DNA from: DASYPQ01 sp041488095
GTDB lineage: Bacteria > Planctomycetota > UBA1135 > GCA-002686595
Length of the DNA stretch: 64,000 nt
Direction: 5' to 3'
NCBI GenBank assembly: GCA_041488095.1
Contig: JBGPOP010000020.1
Span: 1 to 64,000, forward strand
This document shows positions 39,114-47,948 of the stretch, piece by piece (position 1 is the stretch's first letter; every line of letters starts with the position of its first letter). The position numbers and the translations under genes are program-made. Below the pieces are notes generated by a model that was not told where the DNA came from, did no database searches, and saw only the letters and a list, made by a program, of their open reading frames with translations.

Positions 39114-39863
39114 TCACGCGCCCTTCTCGAACAGCTCGTTCCTGGCGAACCCGATCCGGTGCCCGTGCCACTGCACGAAGGTCCACAGCGTCTTGATCGC
39201 GTAGAGGCTCGAGTTCTTCAGGTCGATGCTGCTCGCCTCGTCGAAATAGCGCACCGGCACGGGGACGTCGCCGAGCTTGAAGCCGAAGTGGACGCACTGC
39301 ACCAGGAACTGCGAGTCGAAGACGAACCCGTCGCTGTTCCTGCCGTACGGGACCGCCTCGAGCACCTTGCGCGAGTAGGCTCGGAAGCCCGAGTGCCACT
39401 CGCCCAGGTTCTGTCCCGAGAGCATGTTCTCGATGATCGTCAGACCGCGGTTCGCGAAGTACTTCGACTTCGGCATCCCGCCCTCGAGCGCCTCGCGCCT
39501 GGTGCGGATGCGATTGCCGAGGATCACATCGCAGATTCCGTGGCGCAGGATCTCGATCGCCGTCGGAATCATGCGCGCGTCGTACTGGTAGTCGGCGTGG
39601 ATCATCACGACGTAATCCGCCCCGTGCGCGCGCGCCGTGTCGTAGCACGTCTTCTGGTTCCCGCCATAGCCCGTGTTCCTCTCGTGCTGGATCAGCGTCA
39701 CCGGCAGCGTCTTCGCGATTTCGACCGTGCGGTCCTTGCTGCAGTCGTCGACCACGACGATCTCCGCAACCTGATCCTTGGGGATGTCGGTGAAGGTGCG
39801 CTCGAGCGTGTTGGCGGCGTTGTAGGCCGGCATCACGACGATCGTGCGCCAAGAGGGAGACAT
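39114..39863 (-). CDS. GT2 family glycosyltransferase, dolichyl-phosphate-mannose-synthase-like
   Basis: Transfers a sugar from a nucleotide donor, probably to a lipid carrier, in the cytoplasm. The 249-residue GT-A protein shows VVMPAYNAANTLERT, the donor-binding VVVDDCSKDRT, NTGYGGNQKTCYDTAR, and the DXD-like HADYQYD. GEWHSGFRAYSRKVLE follows, where W-x-S-G-F-R is typical of DPM1-like enzymes. It has no C-terminal membrane helices, unlike the GT2 gene at 41456. ATG 39863 follows a purine-poor leader; no strong ribosome site is seen. It opens the glycan island but is on the opposite strand and divergent from the sulfatase-fold gene. Confidence 0.92.
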   Translation of the reverse strand: MSPSWRTIVVMPAYNAANTLERTFTDIPKDQVAEIVVVDDCSKDRTVEIAKTLPVTLIQHERNTGYGGNQKTCYDTARAHGADYVVMIHADYQYDARMIPTAIEILRHGICDVILGNRIRTRREALEGGMPKSKYFANRGLTIIENMLSGQNLGEWHSGFRAYSRKVLEAVPYGRNSDGFVFDSQFLVQCVHFGFKLGDVPVPVRYFDEASSIDLKNSSLYAIKTLWTFVQWHGHRIGFARNELFEKGA

Positions 39864-39986
39864 GGATGCATTGTGAGAGAGCCGCCGGGGCGGGACAAGG
39901 ACTCGCGCTGTGTCGGCTCCGGCTCCGCTGCACATCCCCTGACCCTCGCGTAGAATGGGAGGGTTCGACCCGAGGATGTGCGACCC

Positions 39987-41423
39987 ATGAGAGCCAGCGG
40001 TAGCGCGCGACCGCGCTTTCTTCGGACGTTGATCGCGGCGGTCGCTTTGTGCGCGTCTTGCCGCCGGGAGCACCGCCCGGCACCGGCGCGTCGCGTGATC
40101 CTGATCACCTGCGACACGCTGCGCGCGGACCACCTGGGCGTCTACGGCTGCACGCGGCCGACGAGCCCGCTCGTCGACGCCTTCGCTGCGGACGCGACCG
40201 TATTCGAGAGCGCGTGGTCGACTGCGCCGATGACCTGCCCGGCGATCGCGAGCCTGCTCTCGGGTCGACTTCCCGAGGAGATCGGCATGTCGCCGGGAAA
40301 CAGGGCGCTCCTTCCCCCCGAGGTCGTCACACTGCCCGAAATCCTCTCACGGGAGGGGATCGCGACGGCTGCGGTCGTGTCCAACTGGATGCTGCGGAGA
40401 CCGCCTCCCGAACAGGCCGAGGCCGGCATGCAGCAGGGCTTCGAGCACTTCGACGACGACATGCGCACGAAGGAGGCCCATCGCGACTTCTTCGACCGCT
40501 CCGGGCAGGAGACGACGGACGCGGCGATCGCCTGGCTCGGCCCACGGCGCGATCGCCCGGACGCGCCGTTCTTCCTGTGGGTGCACTACCAGGATCCGCA
40601 CGGACCCTACACTCCCCCCGAACGGCTCGCGAGGCTCTTCGATCGGCCGCCGCCCGAGCACGAGCCCCGGCTGCCCATCGGGACGAAGGAGACGGGGTTC
40701 GGGCAGATCCCCGCCTACCAATCGCTGGACGGCGAGAGCCGGCCCAGCTTCTACCTCGACCGGTACGACGCCGAGATCCGGTCCTTCGACGAGGCCTTCG
40801 GTCGCCTGATCGCCTGGCTTCGCGAGAACGGGATGTTCGAGGATTCGCTGATCGTGTTCACTGCCGACCACGGCGAGTCGCTCGGCGAGCACGGCTTTTG
40901 GTTCTGCCACGGAGAGAACCTGTACGGCGAGGAGGTGCGCGTGCCGCTGGTCGTGCGCTTCCCCGTCGGGCGCGGGGCCGACCGGCGAGGAACGCGTTGC
41001 GGCGGACTCGTGAGCCATCTCGATCTGTGGCCGACTGCGCTCGCGGCCTTCGGGCTCGAGCCGCGCCCCAGCCGCGGTGTCTCGCTCTTCGAAGCTCCCC
41101 CTCCCGACCGGATCGTGCCGCAGTCGAACGGCGTCGAGGGCGCGGTTGCCCGCTGGACGGGCGTCACCGGCGAGCGATACCGCCTGGTCGCCGATCGAGA
41201 CGGGAAGCCGGAGCTCTACGACCTGAAGGAAGATCCGGAGGAGCTCCACGACCTCGCGGTGGGCGACCCCGAACGTGTCACCGGGCTGCTCGCGCGCCGC
41301 GGGAGCTTCTCCGCCATCGACGTCGGGCCCGCGGTCAGCCGCACCGTCCTGCGCAAGACCTTGATCCGGGATGCGGCCACCCAGAAGACGCTGAAGCGCC
41401 TGGGCTACACCGATGGAGACTGA
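39987..41423 (+). CDS. Sulfatase-superfamily hydrolase with substituted formylglycine position
   Basis: A 478-residue alkaline-phosphatase/sulfatase-fold enzyme, exported (hydrophobic N-terminus FLRTLIAAVALCASC). Metal ligands are visible: Asp43 in TCDTLRADH and the ADHGESLGEHG motif (D-H pair) in the second half. At the active site the motif reads MTCPAIASLLSG. Aligned on x-x-P-x-x-x-S-L-L-x-G, the modified residue position is Thr83, not Cys or Ser, so formylglycine formation is doubtful; the neighbouring Cys84 is one residue off. It may act as a phosphodi- or monoesterase, or on lipid-linked glycan phosphates. It belongs to the glycan island and starts at ATG 39987, with an in-frame GTG at 39978 as alternative. 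Confidence 0.87.
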   Translation: MRASGSARPRFLRTLIAAVALCASCRREHRPAPARRVILITCDTLRADHLGVYGCTRPTSPLVDAFAADATVFESAWSTAPMTCPAIASLLSGRLPEEIGMSPGNRALLPPEVVTLPEILSREGIATAAVVSNWMLRRPPPEQAEAGMQQGFEHFDDDMRTKEAHRDFFDRSGQETTDAAIAWLGPRRDRPDAPFFLWVHYQDPHGPYTPPERLARLFDRPPPEHEPRLPIGTKETGFGQIPAYQSLDGESRPSFYLDRYDAEIRSFDEAFGRLIAWLRENGMFEDSLIVFTADHGESLGEHGFWFCHGENLYGEEVRVPLVVRFPVGRGADRRGTRCGGLVSHLDLWPTALAAFGLEPRPSRGVSLFEAPPPDRIVPQSNGVEGAVARWTGVTGERYRLVADRDGKPELYDLKEDPEELHDLAVGDPERVTGLLARRGSFSAIDVGPAVSRTVLRKTLIRDAATQKTLKRLGYTDGD

Positions 41424-41455
41424 CGGCGGGCGAGGTATGATCCGACCGCCGCGCC

Positions 41456-42421
41456 ATGGACTCGAACGCACGGTCAGTGTCGGTCGTCGTCCCGGTCTAC
41501 AACAGCGCGGGGATCCTGCGCCAGCTCATCGACCGCCTGCGGCCGGTCCTCGAAGCCTCGCACGCGCGCTACGAGCTGATCCTCGTCGACGACTGCAGCC
41601 CGGACGGGAGCTGGAACGTCGTGCGCGAGCTCGCGCGGGACAATGCGTGGATCCGCGGCGTGCACCTGATGCGCAACTACGGCCAGCACAACGCGCTGCT
41701 GTGCGGCATCCGAGCGGCCCGGCACGAGCTGACGCTGACCATGGACGACGACCTGCAGCACCCGCCCGAGGAGATCCCCAGGCTCCTCGCGGCGCTCGAC
41801 GCAGGCTGCGACGTCGTCTACGGGACGCCCGAGAAGGAGCGGCACGGACTCGCGCGCGATCTCGCGTCCCAGATCGCCAAGCTCGTCCTCCAGAGCGCCA
41901 TGGGAGCGGAGACCGCGCGCAGGGTCAGCGCCTTCCGCGCCTTCCGCACGAACCTGCGCGACGCGTTCGCGAACTACCAGGGTCAGTTCGTCTCGATCGA
42001 CGTGCTCCTGACCTGGAGCACGACCCAATTCCGCGCGATCCCCGTGCGCCACGATCCGAGGCGTGAGGGGGCATCCAGCTACACCTGGCGCAAACTGCTT
42101 CGGCACGCGATGAACATGATGACGGGCTTCAGCACCTTTCCGCTCCAGATCGCCAGCCTGACGGGCTTCGTCTTCACGGCGGCGGGGCTGTGCGTGCTCG
42201 CCTATGTCGTCGGCTCGTACCTGTGGTCGGGTGGCAGCCAGGTGCCGGGGTTCACCTTCCTCGCCTCGGTGATCGCGATCTTCTCCGGCGCGCAGCTCTT
42301 CGCGCTCGGCATCATCGGCGAGTACCTCGCGCGCATGCACTTCCGGATGATGGACCGGCCCGCCTATGCGATCCGCGCGGAGACCGGAGCGATCCCGGGC
42401 TCGAGCTCCCCGAAGGGCTGA
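41456..42421 (+). CDS. GT2 glycosyltransferase with two C-terminal membrane helices (GtrB/DPM1-like)
   Basis: A 321-residue polyprenyl-phosphate glycosyltransferase. The GT-A domain has VVVPVYNSAGILRQL, ILVDDCSPDGSW, MRNYGQHNALLCGIRAA and the DXD motif TMDDDLQHPPEE. This is the ArnC/GtrB pattern that makes undecaprenyl-phosphate sugars. Two membrane helices follow at about 228-250 and 262-290, as in GtrB. It lies 32 bases after the sulfatase-fold gene and 8 bases before the GNAT gene, and is likely part of the same transcript. The sugar it transfers could be the amino-deoxy sugar made by the downstream WecE/RffC-like pair; that is inference. Confidence 0.93.
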   Translation: MDSNARSVSVVVPVYNSAGILRQLIDRLRPVLEASHARYELILVDDCSPDGSWNVVRELARDNAWIRGVHLMRNYGQHNALLCGIRAARHELTLTMDDDLQHPPEEIPRLLAALDAGCDVVYGTPEKERHGLARDLASQIAKLVLQSAMGAETARRVSAFRAFRTNLRDAFANYQGQFVSIDVLLTWSTTQFRAIPVRHDPRREGASSYTWRKLLRHAMNMMTGFSTFPLQIASLTGFVFTAAGLCVLAYVVGSYLWSGGSQVPGFTFLASVIAIFSGAQLFALGIIGEYLARMHFRMMDRPAYAIRAETGAIPGSSSPKG

Positions 42422-42429
42422 GGCGGTCC

Positions 42430-43185
42430 ATGGACGGCCCGGTCCCCTGCCGGTTCCTCGAGTGGGACTCGGAGTTCTTCCGGCTGCGCATCGCCTCCGT
42501 CTCCACTCCCGGGCTCGACCGCGAGGCCATGGAGCGCGCGCTGCGGTGGTGCCGCGAGAACCGGATCGAGTGCCTGTACCTCCTCGCGGACGCGGGCGAC
42601 CTCGTCACGCGAAGCCTGGCGGAAAAGCGTGAGTTCCGATTGACGGATGTCCGCGTGACCCTGGAGCTCGAGCCCGTCCCCGGCGTCGCCGACGGACGCG
42701 CAGGGCTCCCGCCGCGCACGCGCCTCGCGAAACCGTCCGACGTGCCCGATCTGCGCGCGATCGCGGCAGCCAGCCACACGCTCTCGCGCTTCTTCAACGA
42801 TGGGAGGTTCGACCGGGCGCGCTGCGCCGAGCTCTACGCGACCTGGATCGAGAAGAGCTGCCACGGCTGGGCCCAGGCCGTGTGGGTCGCGGAGGTCGAG
42901 GCCCGGGCCGCGGGATACTTGACCTGCCACCTTCGCGACGGCGGCCGAGGCGAGATCGGGCTCGTCGCGGTCGGAGCGGCGGCGCAGGGGAAGGGGCTCG
43001 GCCGCGAGCTCGTCGCGCGCGGGCTGGCCTGGTTCCGCGAGCAGGGCTGCGCGCGAGTCTCGGTGGTCACCCAGGGCGCGAACGTCGACGCCCAACGCCT
43101 CTACCAGGCGGCCGGCTTCCGAACCCTCTCCGTGCATCTCTGGTATCACCTGTGGCTCGATCACACCGCCGGGGAGCGCGCGTGA
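42430..43185 (+). CDS. GNAT acetyltransferase, WecD/RffC-like
   Basis: A 251-residue N-acetyltransferase. The N-terminal WDSEFFRLRIASV motif is characteristic of dTDP-fucosamine acetyltransferase (RffC/WecD) and relatives. The GNAT core is in the C-terminal half with the acetyl-CoA loop AAQGKGLGRELV near 190-200 and NVDAQRLYQAAGF. Directly downstream, overlapping by 4 bases (GTGA), is the aminotransferase gene that would supply its substrate dTDP-4-amino-4,6-dideoxygalactose. The acetyl acceptor is inferred from that pairing. Confidence 0.88.
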   Translation: MDGPVPCRFLEWDSEFFRLRIASVSTPGLDREAMERALRWCRENRIECLYLLADAGDLVTRSLAEKREFRLTDVRVTLELEPVPGVADGRAGLPPRTRLAKPSDVPDLRAIAAASHTLSRFFNDGRFDRARCAELYATWIEKSCHGWAQAVWVAEVEARAAGYLTCHLRDGGRGEIGLVAVGAAAQGKGLGRELVARGLAWFREQGCARVSVVTQGANVDAQRLYQAAGFRTLSVHLWYHLWLDHTAGERA

Positions 43186-44324
43186 AGACCTTCCGGATCC
43201 CGTTCAACAAGCCCGAGCTCGAGGGCAACGAGACGCGCTACATCAGCGAGGCCATCGAGCGCGGCCACATCTCGGGCGACGGGCACTTCACGAAGCGTTG
43301 TCACGCGCTCCTGGAGCAGGCGCTGGGCGTACCGAAGGTCCTCCTGACGACGAGCTGCACGCACGCTCTCGAGATGTGCGCCCTCCTCCTCGACCTCCAG
43401 TCGGGCGAGGAGGTGATCTTCCCCTCGTTCGCCTTCGTGACCACGGTGAACGCCTTCGTCCTGCGCGGCGCCCGGCCGGTTTTCGCCGACGTGAGGCCCG
43501 ACACGCTGAACCTCGACGAGAACGGGATCGGGGGCCTGGTCACGCCGCGCACCAAGGCGATCGTCGCGCTGCATTACGCCGGGGTGGGATGCGAGATGGA
43601 CTCGATCCTGGGCATCGCTCGCGCGCGCGGCGTCGCCGTCGTCGAGGACAACGCCCACGGCCTGTTCGGGAAGTACAAGGGGCGCTTCCTCGGCACCTTC
43701 GGGTGCCTCGCGACGCAGAGTTTCCACGAGACCAAGAACTTCACCTGCGGGGAGGGCGGCGCCCTCCTGATCAACGATCGCAACCTGGTCGAGCGCGCCG
43801 AGATCCTGCGCGAGAAGGGCACCGACCGCAGCCGGTTCCTGCGCGGCCTCGTGCACAAGTACGAGTGGGTCGACCTGGGCTCGAGCTACCTGCCCTCGGA
43901 CCTGCTCGCGGCTTTCCTTCTCGCCCAACTCGAGTCGCGCGAGCGGATCCAGGCGCGCCGACGCGCGATCTGGGAGCTCTACGAGCGCGAGCTCGCCGGC
44001 TGGGCGGTGAGGCTCGGCGTGACGCTGCCGTCGGTGCCCGCGCACTGCGAGCAACCTTGGCACATGTTCCACATGCTGCTCCCATCGAGCGACGCGCGCG
44101 ATGCGCTGATACGCCGCCTCGAGGCGCGCGGCATCCTGGCGGTGTTCCACTACTTGCCTCTGCACCTCTCGCCGATGGGACGGCGCTTGGGCGGTCGACC
44201 GGGCGACTGTCCGGTCGCAGAGAGCATCTCGTCCCGGCTCGTGCGCCTGCCTTTCTACACCGGGCTCACCGACGCCGAGCAGGCCGAGGTGATCGAGGCC
44301 GTCATGGGATTCACGGGGACCTGA
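43182..44324 (+). CDS. dTDP-4-amino-4,6-dideoxygalactose transaminase, WecE/RffA type
   Basis: PLP-dependent sugar aminotransferase of 380 residues. The N-terminus FNKPELEGNETRYISEAI is the family hallmark. PLP-contact motifs follow: TTSCTHALEMCALLLD and VVEDNAHGLFGKYKG, where the Asp holds the pyridine nitrogen. Schiff-base Lys185 is in SFHETKNFTCGEGG, close to Lys181 of E. coli WecE. The GTG start overlaps the acetyltransferase stop (GTGA). With the preceding gene it would make dTDP-Fuc4NAc or a related N-acetylated sugar for the surface glycan; the rmlAB genes for dTDP-4-keto-6-deoxyglucose are not in the window. Confidence 0.95.
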   Translation: MKTFRIPFNKPELEGNETRYISEAIERGHISGDGHFTKRCHALLEQALGVPKVLLTTSCTHALEMCALLLDLQSGEEVIFPSFAFVTTVNAFVLRGARPVFADVRPDTLNLDENGIGGLVTPRTKAIVALHYAGVGCEMDSILGIARARGVAVVEDNAHGLFGKYKGRFLGTFGCLATQSFHETKNFTCGEGGALLINDRNLVERAEILREKGTDRSRFLRGLVHKYEWVDLGSSYLPSDLLAAFLLAQLESRERIQARRRAIWELYERELAGWAVRLGVTLPSVPAHCEQPWHMFHMLLPSSDARDALIRRLEARGILAVFHYLPLHLSPMGRRLGGRPGDCPVAESISSRLVRLPFYTGLTDAEQAEVIEAVMGFTGT

Positions 44325-44334
44325 GCCGGTCTCG

Positions 44335-45891
44335 ATGCCGATCTTGCGCTCGATCCGGCGAGCCGAGCCCGATCTCCTCTTCGCGGCCCTGCTCGCGGTC
44401 ACGCTCGTCGGCCTCGCGTTCGCGCTGCAGGGGAACGTCGGGATCGCGCTGCGGGACGAGGGCTTCCTGTGGTACGGCGTCGTCCGGACCGCGCACGGAG
44501 AGGTGCCGCTGCTCGACTTCCGTTCGTACGACCCGGGCCGCTACGACTGGTGCGCAGCGTGGTCGAAGGTCTTCGGCGAGGGGATCCTCGCGCTCCGGCT
44601 CTCGTGCGCGATCTTCCAGGTGCTGGGTCTCGCTTGCGGGATCCTGGCGGCGCGCCGGGCCGTGGAGAGCCGCTGGATGCTCGTCCCGATCGGAGCGCTG
44701 CTCCTCCTGTGGATGTACCCGCCCTGGAAGCTCTTCGAGCCGAGCCTGGCGATGGCGGCGGTCTACGTCGGCGTGCTGCTCCTCGAAAGGCCGAGCCCGG
44801 CTCGTCATGCGGTCATGGGGGCGTTCGTCGGCCTCTCGGCCTTCATGGGCCGCAACCTCGGCTTGTACACGGGACTGGCCTTCGCCGGCTTGATCCTGCT
44901 CGCGCAGCTCAGGATCCAGCGGTCGGGTCTCGCGCGCAAGCTCTCGTGCTGGGTGATCGGCGTCGTGCTCGGCTACGCGCCGATGATCGCGATGCTGGTC
45001 CTCGTCCCGGGGTATCGCCAGGCCTTCGTCGACTCGATCCGGCTCTACGTCAGCCAGGGAGCGCTGAATGCACCTCTGCCCGTCCCCTGGCCTTGGAATG
45101 CCCACCCGGGGAGCCTGGACGCCGCGCTGTTCGCCTGGTGTCTGGGCATCTGCTTCCTGCTCCTCCCCGCTTTCTATCTCGCGGCGGGGGCGCTCCTCCT
45201 TCTCGCGAAGCGTGAGTCGATGTCCCGACTGGCGCTGCTCGCCGCTTCGACTTTCGTCGGGGTGTTCCATGCGCACCACGTCTCGGTGCGCTCGGACATC
45301 CCGCACCTTGCGCAGTGCATCCATCCGCTGTGGCTGGGCGTGCTCGCGCTGCCCAAGGCGCTCGCCTGGAGCCGCGGGAGGCTCGCGACGGCGGCGCTCA
45401 CCGCGGCCTTGCTCGCGCTCGGTCTCGGCTCGGTCGGACAGCAGAGTCCCTACGCCCAGAAGCTGCGCCCGGAGCGACCCGACCTCGTCCACGTCCCCTG
45501 CGACGTCGCGGGCGACCGGATCTGGATCGACCGGGGGCACGCGCAGCTCCTGGACAGGCTGCGCGCGTTCGTCGCGACCCGCGTCCGGGCGGACGAGACG
45601 ATCTGGTTCTCGTCCCGGATCCTGAGCCTGTACCCCATGCTGGGCCGCCGATCGCCCGTGTGGGACCTTTACCCGGCCTGGAAGGCGGACGAGCGGATGG
45701 AGCGGCGGATGCTCCGCGAGATGGAGGCGGTGGACTGGGCGATCCAGGTGGACGAGCCGGTCGGCAACGAGGGCCTGCGACTGTCGATCACCTATCCGCA
45801 GGTGTGGAGCCTGCTGACGGACCGCTTCGAGCCCGTGGCCGTCGAAGGTCTGCCCGGGACTTTCCACGTGCTGCGTCGCAGGCGAGGCTAG
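44335..45891 (+). CDS. Polytopic GT39/PMT-like membrane protein
   Basis: A 518-residue integral membrane protein with about ten hydrophobic segments. The first outer loop carries ALRDEGFLWYGVVRTAHGEVPLLDF, the Asp-Glu motif plus G-x-V-P-x-x-D-F pattern of GT39-like lipid-linked-sugar transferases. The C-terminal ~130 residues are soluble and beta-rich. It likely uses a polyprenyl-phosphate sugar to glycosylate a periplasmic acceptor. It starts 10 bases after the aminotransferase stop and is followed 12 bases later by a methyltransferase, so it belongs to the same operon. Confidence 0.78.
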   Translation: MPILRSIRRAEPDLLFAALLAVTLVGLAFALQGNVGIALRDEGFLWYGVVRTAHGEVPLLDFRSYDPGRYDWCAAWSKVFGEGILALRLSCAIFQVLGLACGILAARRAVESRWMLVPIGALLLLWMYPPWKLFEPSLAMAAVYVGVLLLERPSPARHAVMGAFVGLSAFMGRNLGLYTGLAFAGLILLAQLRIQRSGLARKLSCWVIGVVLGYAPMIAMLVLVPGYRQAFVDSIRLYVSQGALNAPLPVPWPWNAHPGSLDAALFAWCLGICFLLLPAFYLAAGALLLLAKRESMSRLALLAASTFVGVFHAHHVSVRSDIPHLAQCIHPLWLGVLALPKALAWSRGRLATAALTAALLALGLGSVGQQSPYAQKLRPERPDLVHVPCDVAGDRIWIDRGHAQLLDRLRAFVATRVRADETIWFSSRILSLYPMLGRRSPVWDLYPAWKADERMERRMLREMEAVDWAIQVDEPVGNEGLRLSITYPQVWSLLTDRFEPVAVEGLPGTFHVLRRRRG

Positions 45892-45903
45892 ACGGGTCCG
45901 AGC

Positions 45904-46632
45904 ATGCGCGACAAGTCACCGCACCTCCGGCTCCTCTACCTCGCCAGGGACTGGCGCTCGCGCGCTCTCTTTGCGGCGCTGCGCCGGCACGCCGTCGGCC
46001 GCGTGCTCGACGTCGGCGGCTGGGACTTCTTCCTGTCGGCGCGGGCGAAGGGCGTGCCGTTCGAGAGCTGGACGACGCTCGAGCCATCCGCCGAGCGCTC
46101 GCCCGAGATCGAGGACCCGCGCTTCCGGCTCGTGCGCGGCGACGGGTGCCGCATGGACTTCGCCGATTCGAGCTTCGACACGGTCCTCGCCGTCCAGGTG
46201 CTCGAGCACGTGTTCGAGCCGATCCGCATGGTCGCCGAGATCGGGCGCGTCCTCCGGCCCGGCGGCTTCGCGATCCTGCTCGTCCCGCAGACCGGCACCC
46301 TGCACCTCGCGCCGGAGTGGTACGGCAACCTGTCGCGATACTGGATCGAGCAGGCGCTCTCCCGCTCGGGGCTCGAGATCGTCGACTTGCGGCCGCTGGG
46401 CGGGTTCTGGTCGTCGACGGCTTCGCGGCTCGTGTACTTCTTCCTGCAGAGCTTCCGGGTCGAGGGCATGTCCGCGCGCGAGTGCCGACGGGGCCCGCTG
46501 TTCTACGTCCTGTGGCCGCTGATGGCCGTCTTCGCGCTGATCGCGATCCCGATCTGCATGCTCTTCTCGCTCGGAGACCTGGCCGAGGAGCCCAACAATC
46601 ACCTCGTCGTCGCGCGCAAGCGGGAGCGCTGA
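45904..46632 (+). CDS. Class I SAM-dependent methyltransferase with membrane anchor
   Basis: A 242-residue methyltransferase. SAM motif I VGRVLDVGGWD is near 32-42. The motif II/III area includes GDGCRMDFADSSFDTVLAVQVLEH and RVLRPGGFAILLVPQTG. A hydrophobic helix at about 203-222 (LWPLMAVFALIAIPICMLF) near the C-terminus probably anchors it to the membrane. It is last in the glycan operon and converges with the HtrA-type gene (12 bases apart). A glycan or lipid-carrier methylation role is inferred from position only. Confidence 0.85.
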   Translation: MRDKSPHLRLLYLARDWRSRALFAALRRHAVGRVLDVGGWDFFLSARAKGVPFESWTTLEPSAERSPEIEDPRFRLVRGDGCRMDFADSSFDTVLAVQVLEHVFEPIRMVAEIGRVLRPGGFAILLVPQTGTLHLAPEWYGNLSRYWIEQALSRSGLEIVDLRPLGGFWSSTASRLVYFFLQSFRVEGMSARECRRGPLFYVLWPLMAVFALIAIPICMLFSLGDLAEEPNNHLVVARKRER

Positions 46633-46644
46633 CCCGCTCCAGTC

Positions 46645-47787
46645 CTACTTCAGCTTGATCTCCCGCACGAGCTTCTTCCCGTCGCGCAGGAGCTCGACCT
46701 GCACGACATCGCCGGGCTTGCGCTCGGAGAGGACGCTGCGGATGTCGACGATGCTGCCGACCGAACGACCATCGACGGCGGTGATCACGTCCGCGCGGAA
46801 GCCGCCCGCGCGGTTGCGCTCGAGCGAGCGCAAGCCCGCGCTCTCGGCTCCGCTCCCGGGTTCGACCGACTCGACGACGACCCCTTCGACTCCCAGCGCC
46901 TGCTTGACCTGCTCGGGCGCCTGGAGGATCCCAATGCGCGGGGTCGTGGAAGTCCCCTTGCGGATCAGGTCGGGCACGATCTTGTTGATCGTGTCCACCG
47001 GGACGGCGAAACCGACACCGACGTTGAAGGCGCTGCCGCTGCCCACTCCGGGCGGGGTGGCGATGGCCGTGTTCATGCCGATCAGGCGCCCGGCGCTGTC
47101 GAGCAGCGGGCCTCCCGAGTTTCCGGGGTTGATCGCGGCATCGGTCTGGATCACACCGCGGATCGGCTGGTTCGACACGGATACGATCTCGCGACCGAGC
47201 CCGCTGATGACCCCGGTCGTCAGGGTGTGGTCGAGGCCGAAGGGGTTGCCGATCGCGAAGACCTTCTGGCCCACCTGAAGGTCCTTCGAGGTCCCGATCG
47301 AGATCGGCCGCAGTTCCGCGCCCGGCGAGTCGATCTTCAGCACCGCGATGTCGTTGTCCGGGTCTCCTCCCACGTAGCGCGCCTCGTGCGGCGACGAGCC
47401 TCCCTCCAGCGACACCCAGGCCCGGTCCGCCTCGAGGATCACGTGGAAGTTCGTGACGATGTAGCCGCGCTCGTCCCAGACGAAGCCCGAGCCCGTGCCC
47501 TGCGGCACGTCGAACGGCGTCATCCTCCACCGGTCGTAGACCCTCTCGGTCGTGTTGATGTGCACGACGGCGGGAGAGGCCTGACGGAACAGCTCGATCG
47601 TCGCCTGCTCGTCCTGCGCGAGGTCTCCGCGGGCCGTGATCGCGCGCGGGACGGCCTGGGGATCGTGCTTGCTGGAGAGGAGGGGCGCGGCGAGACGCCA
47701 GGCGACGAAGGCCGCGGCGAACAGCAGCAGGACGAGGAGCGCCCAGGGGCTGCAGGAGACCAGGGGTGCGCGTGAGGAGTTGGCCAT
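46645..47787 (-). CDS. HtrA/Deg-type serine protease with one PDZ domain
   Basis: A 380-residue trypsin-like protease anchored by an N-terminal membrane helix (about 14-37), like DegS. The catalytic triad is complete: His115 in TNFHVI, Asp146 in NDIAVLK and Ser224 in NPGNSGGPLLD. A single PDZ domain follows from about 285 (GILQAPEQVKQALGVEGVVVESV and later VQVELLRDGKKL). It likely faces the periplasm and cleaves misfolded or signalling proteins. It is divergent from the antiporter gene across 161 bases. Confidence 0.95.
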   Translation of the reverse strand: MANSSRAPLVSCSPWALLVLLLFAAAFVAWRLAAPLLSSKHDPQAVPRAITARGDLAQDEQATIELFRQASPAVVHINTTERVYDRWRMTPFDVPQGTGSGFVWDERGYIVTNFHVILEADRAWVSLEGGSSPHEARYVGGDPDNDIAVLKIDSPGAELRPISIGTSKDLQVGQKVFAIGNPFGLDHTLTTGVISGLGREIVSVSNQPIRGVIQTDAAINPGNSGGPLLDSAGRLIGMNTAIATPPGVGSGSAFNVGVGFAVPVDTINKIVPDLIRKGTSTTPRIGILQAPEQVKQALGVEGVVVESVEPGSGAESAGLRSLERNRAGGFRADVITAVDGRSVGSIVDIRSVLSERKPGDVVQVELLRDGKKLVREIKLK

Positions 47788-47948
47788 GTCGGGGGTCGGC
47801 TGCCGAGGCGGCGCCCCTCATTATGTGATGAACGCGCCCGCTCTCCACGGGTTGCCTTCAAGGGATCGCCCGGCCGCGCATTCCTTCCGAGGATCGCGCC
47901 ACCTAGCATGTCGCGGCGCCCCGCCCGCCCGGTGCGGGCGAACCCGTG

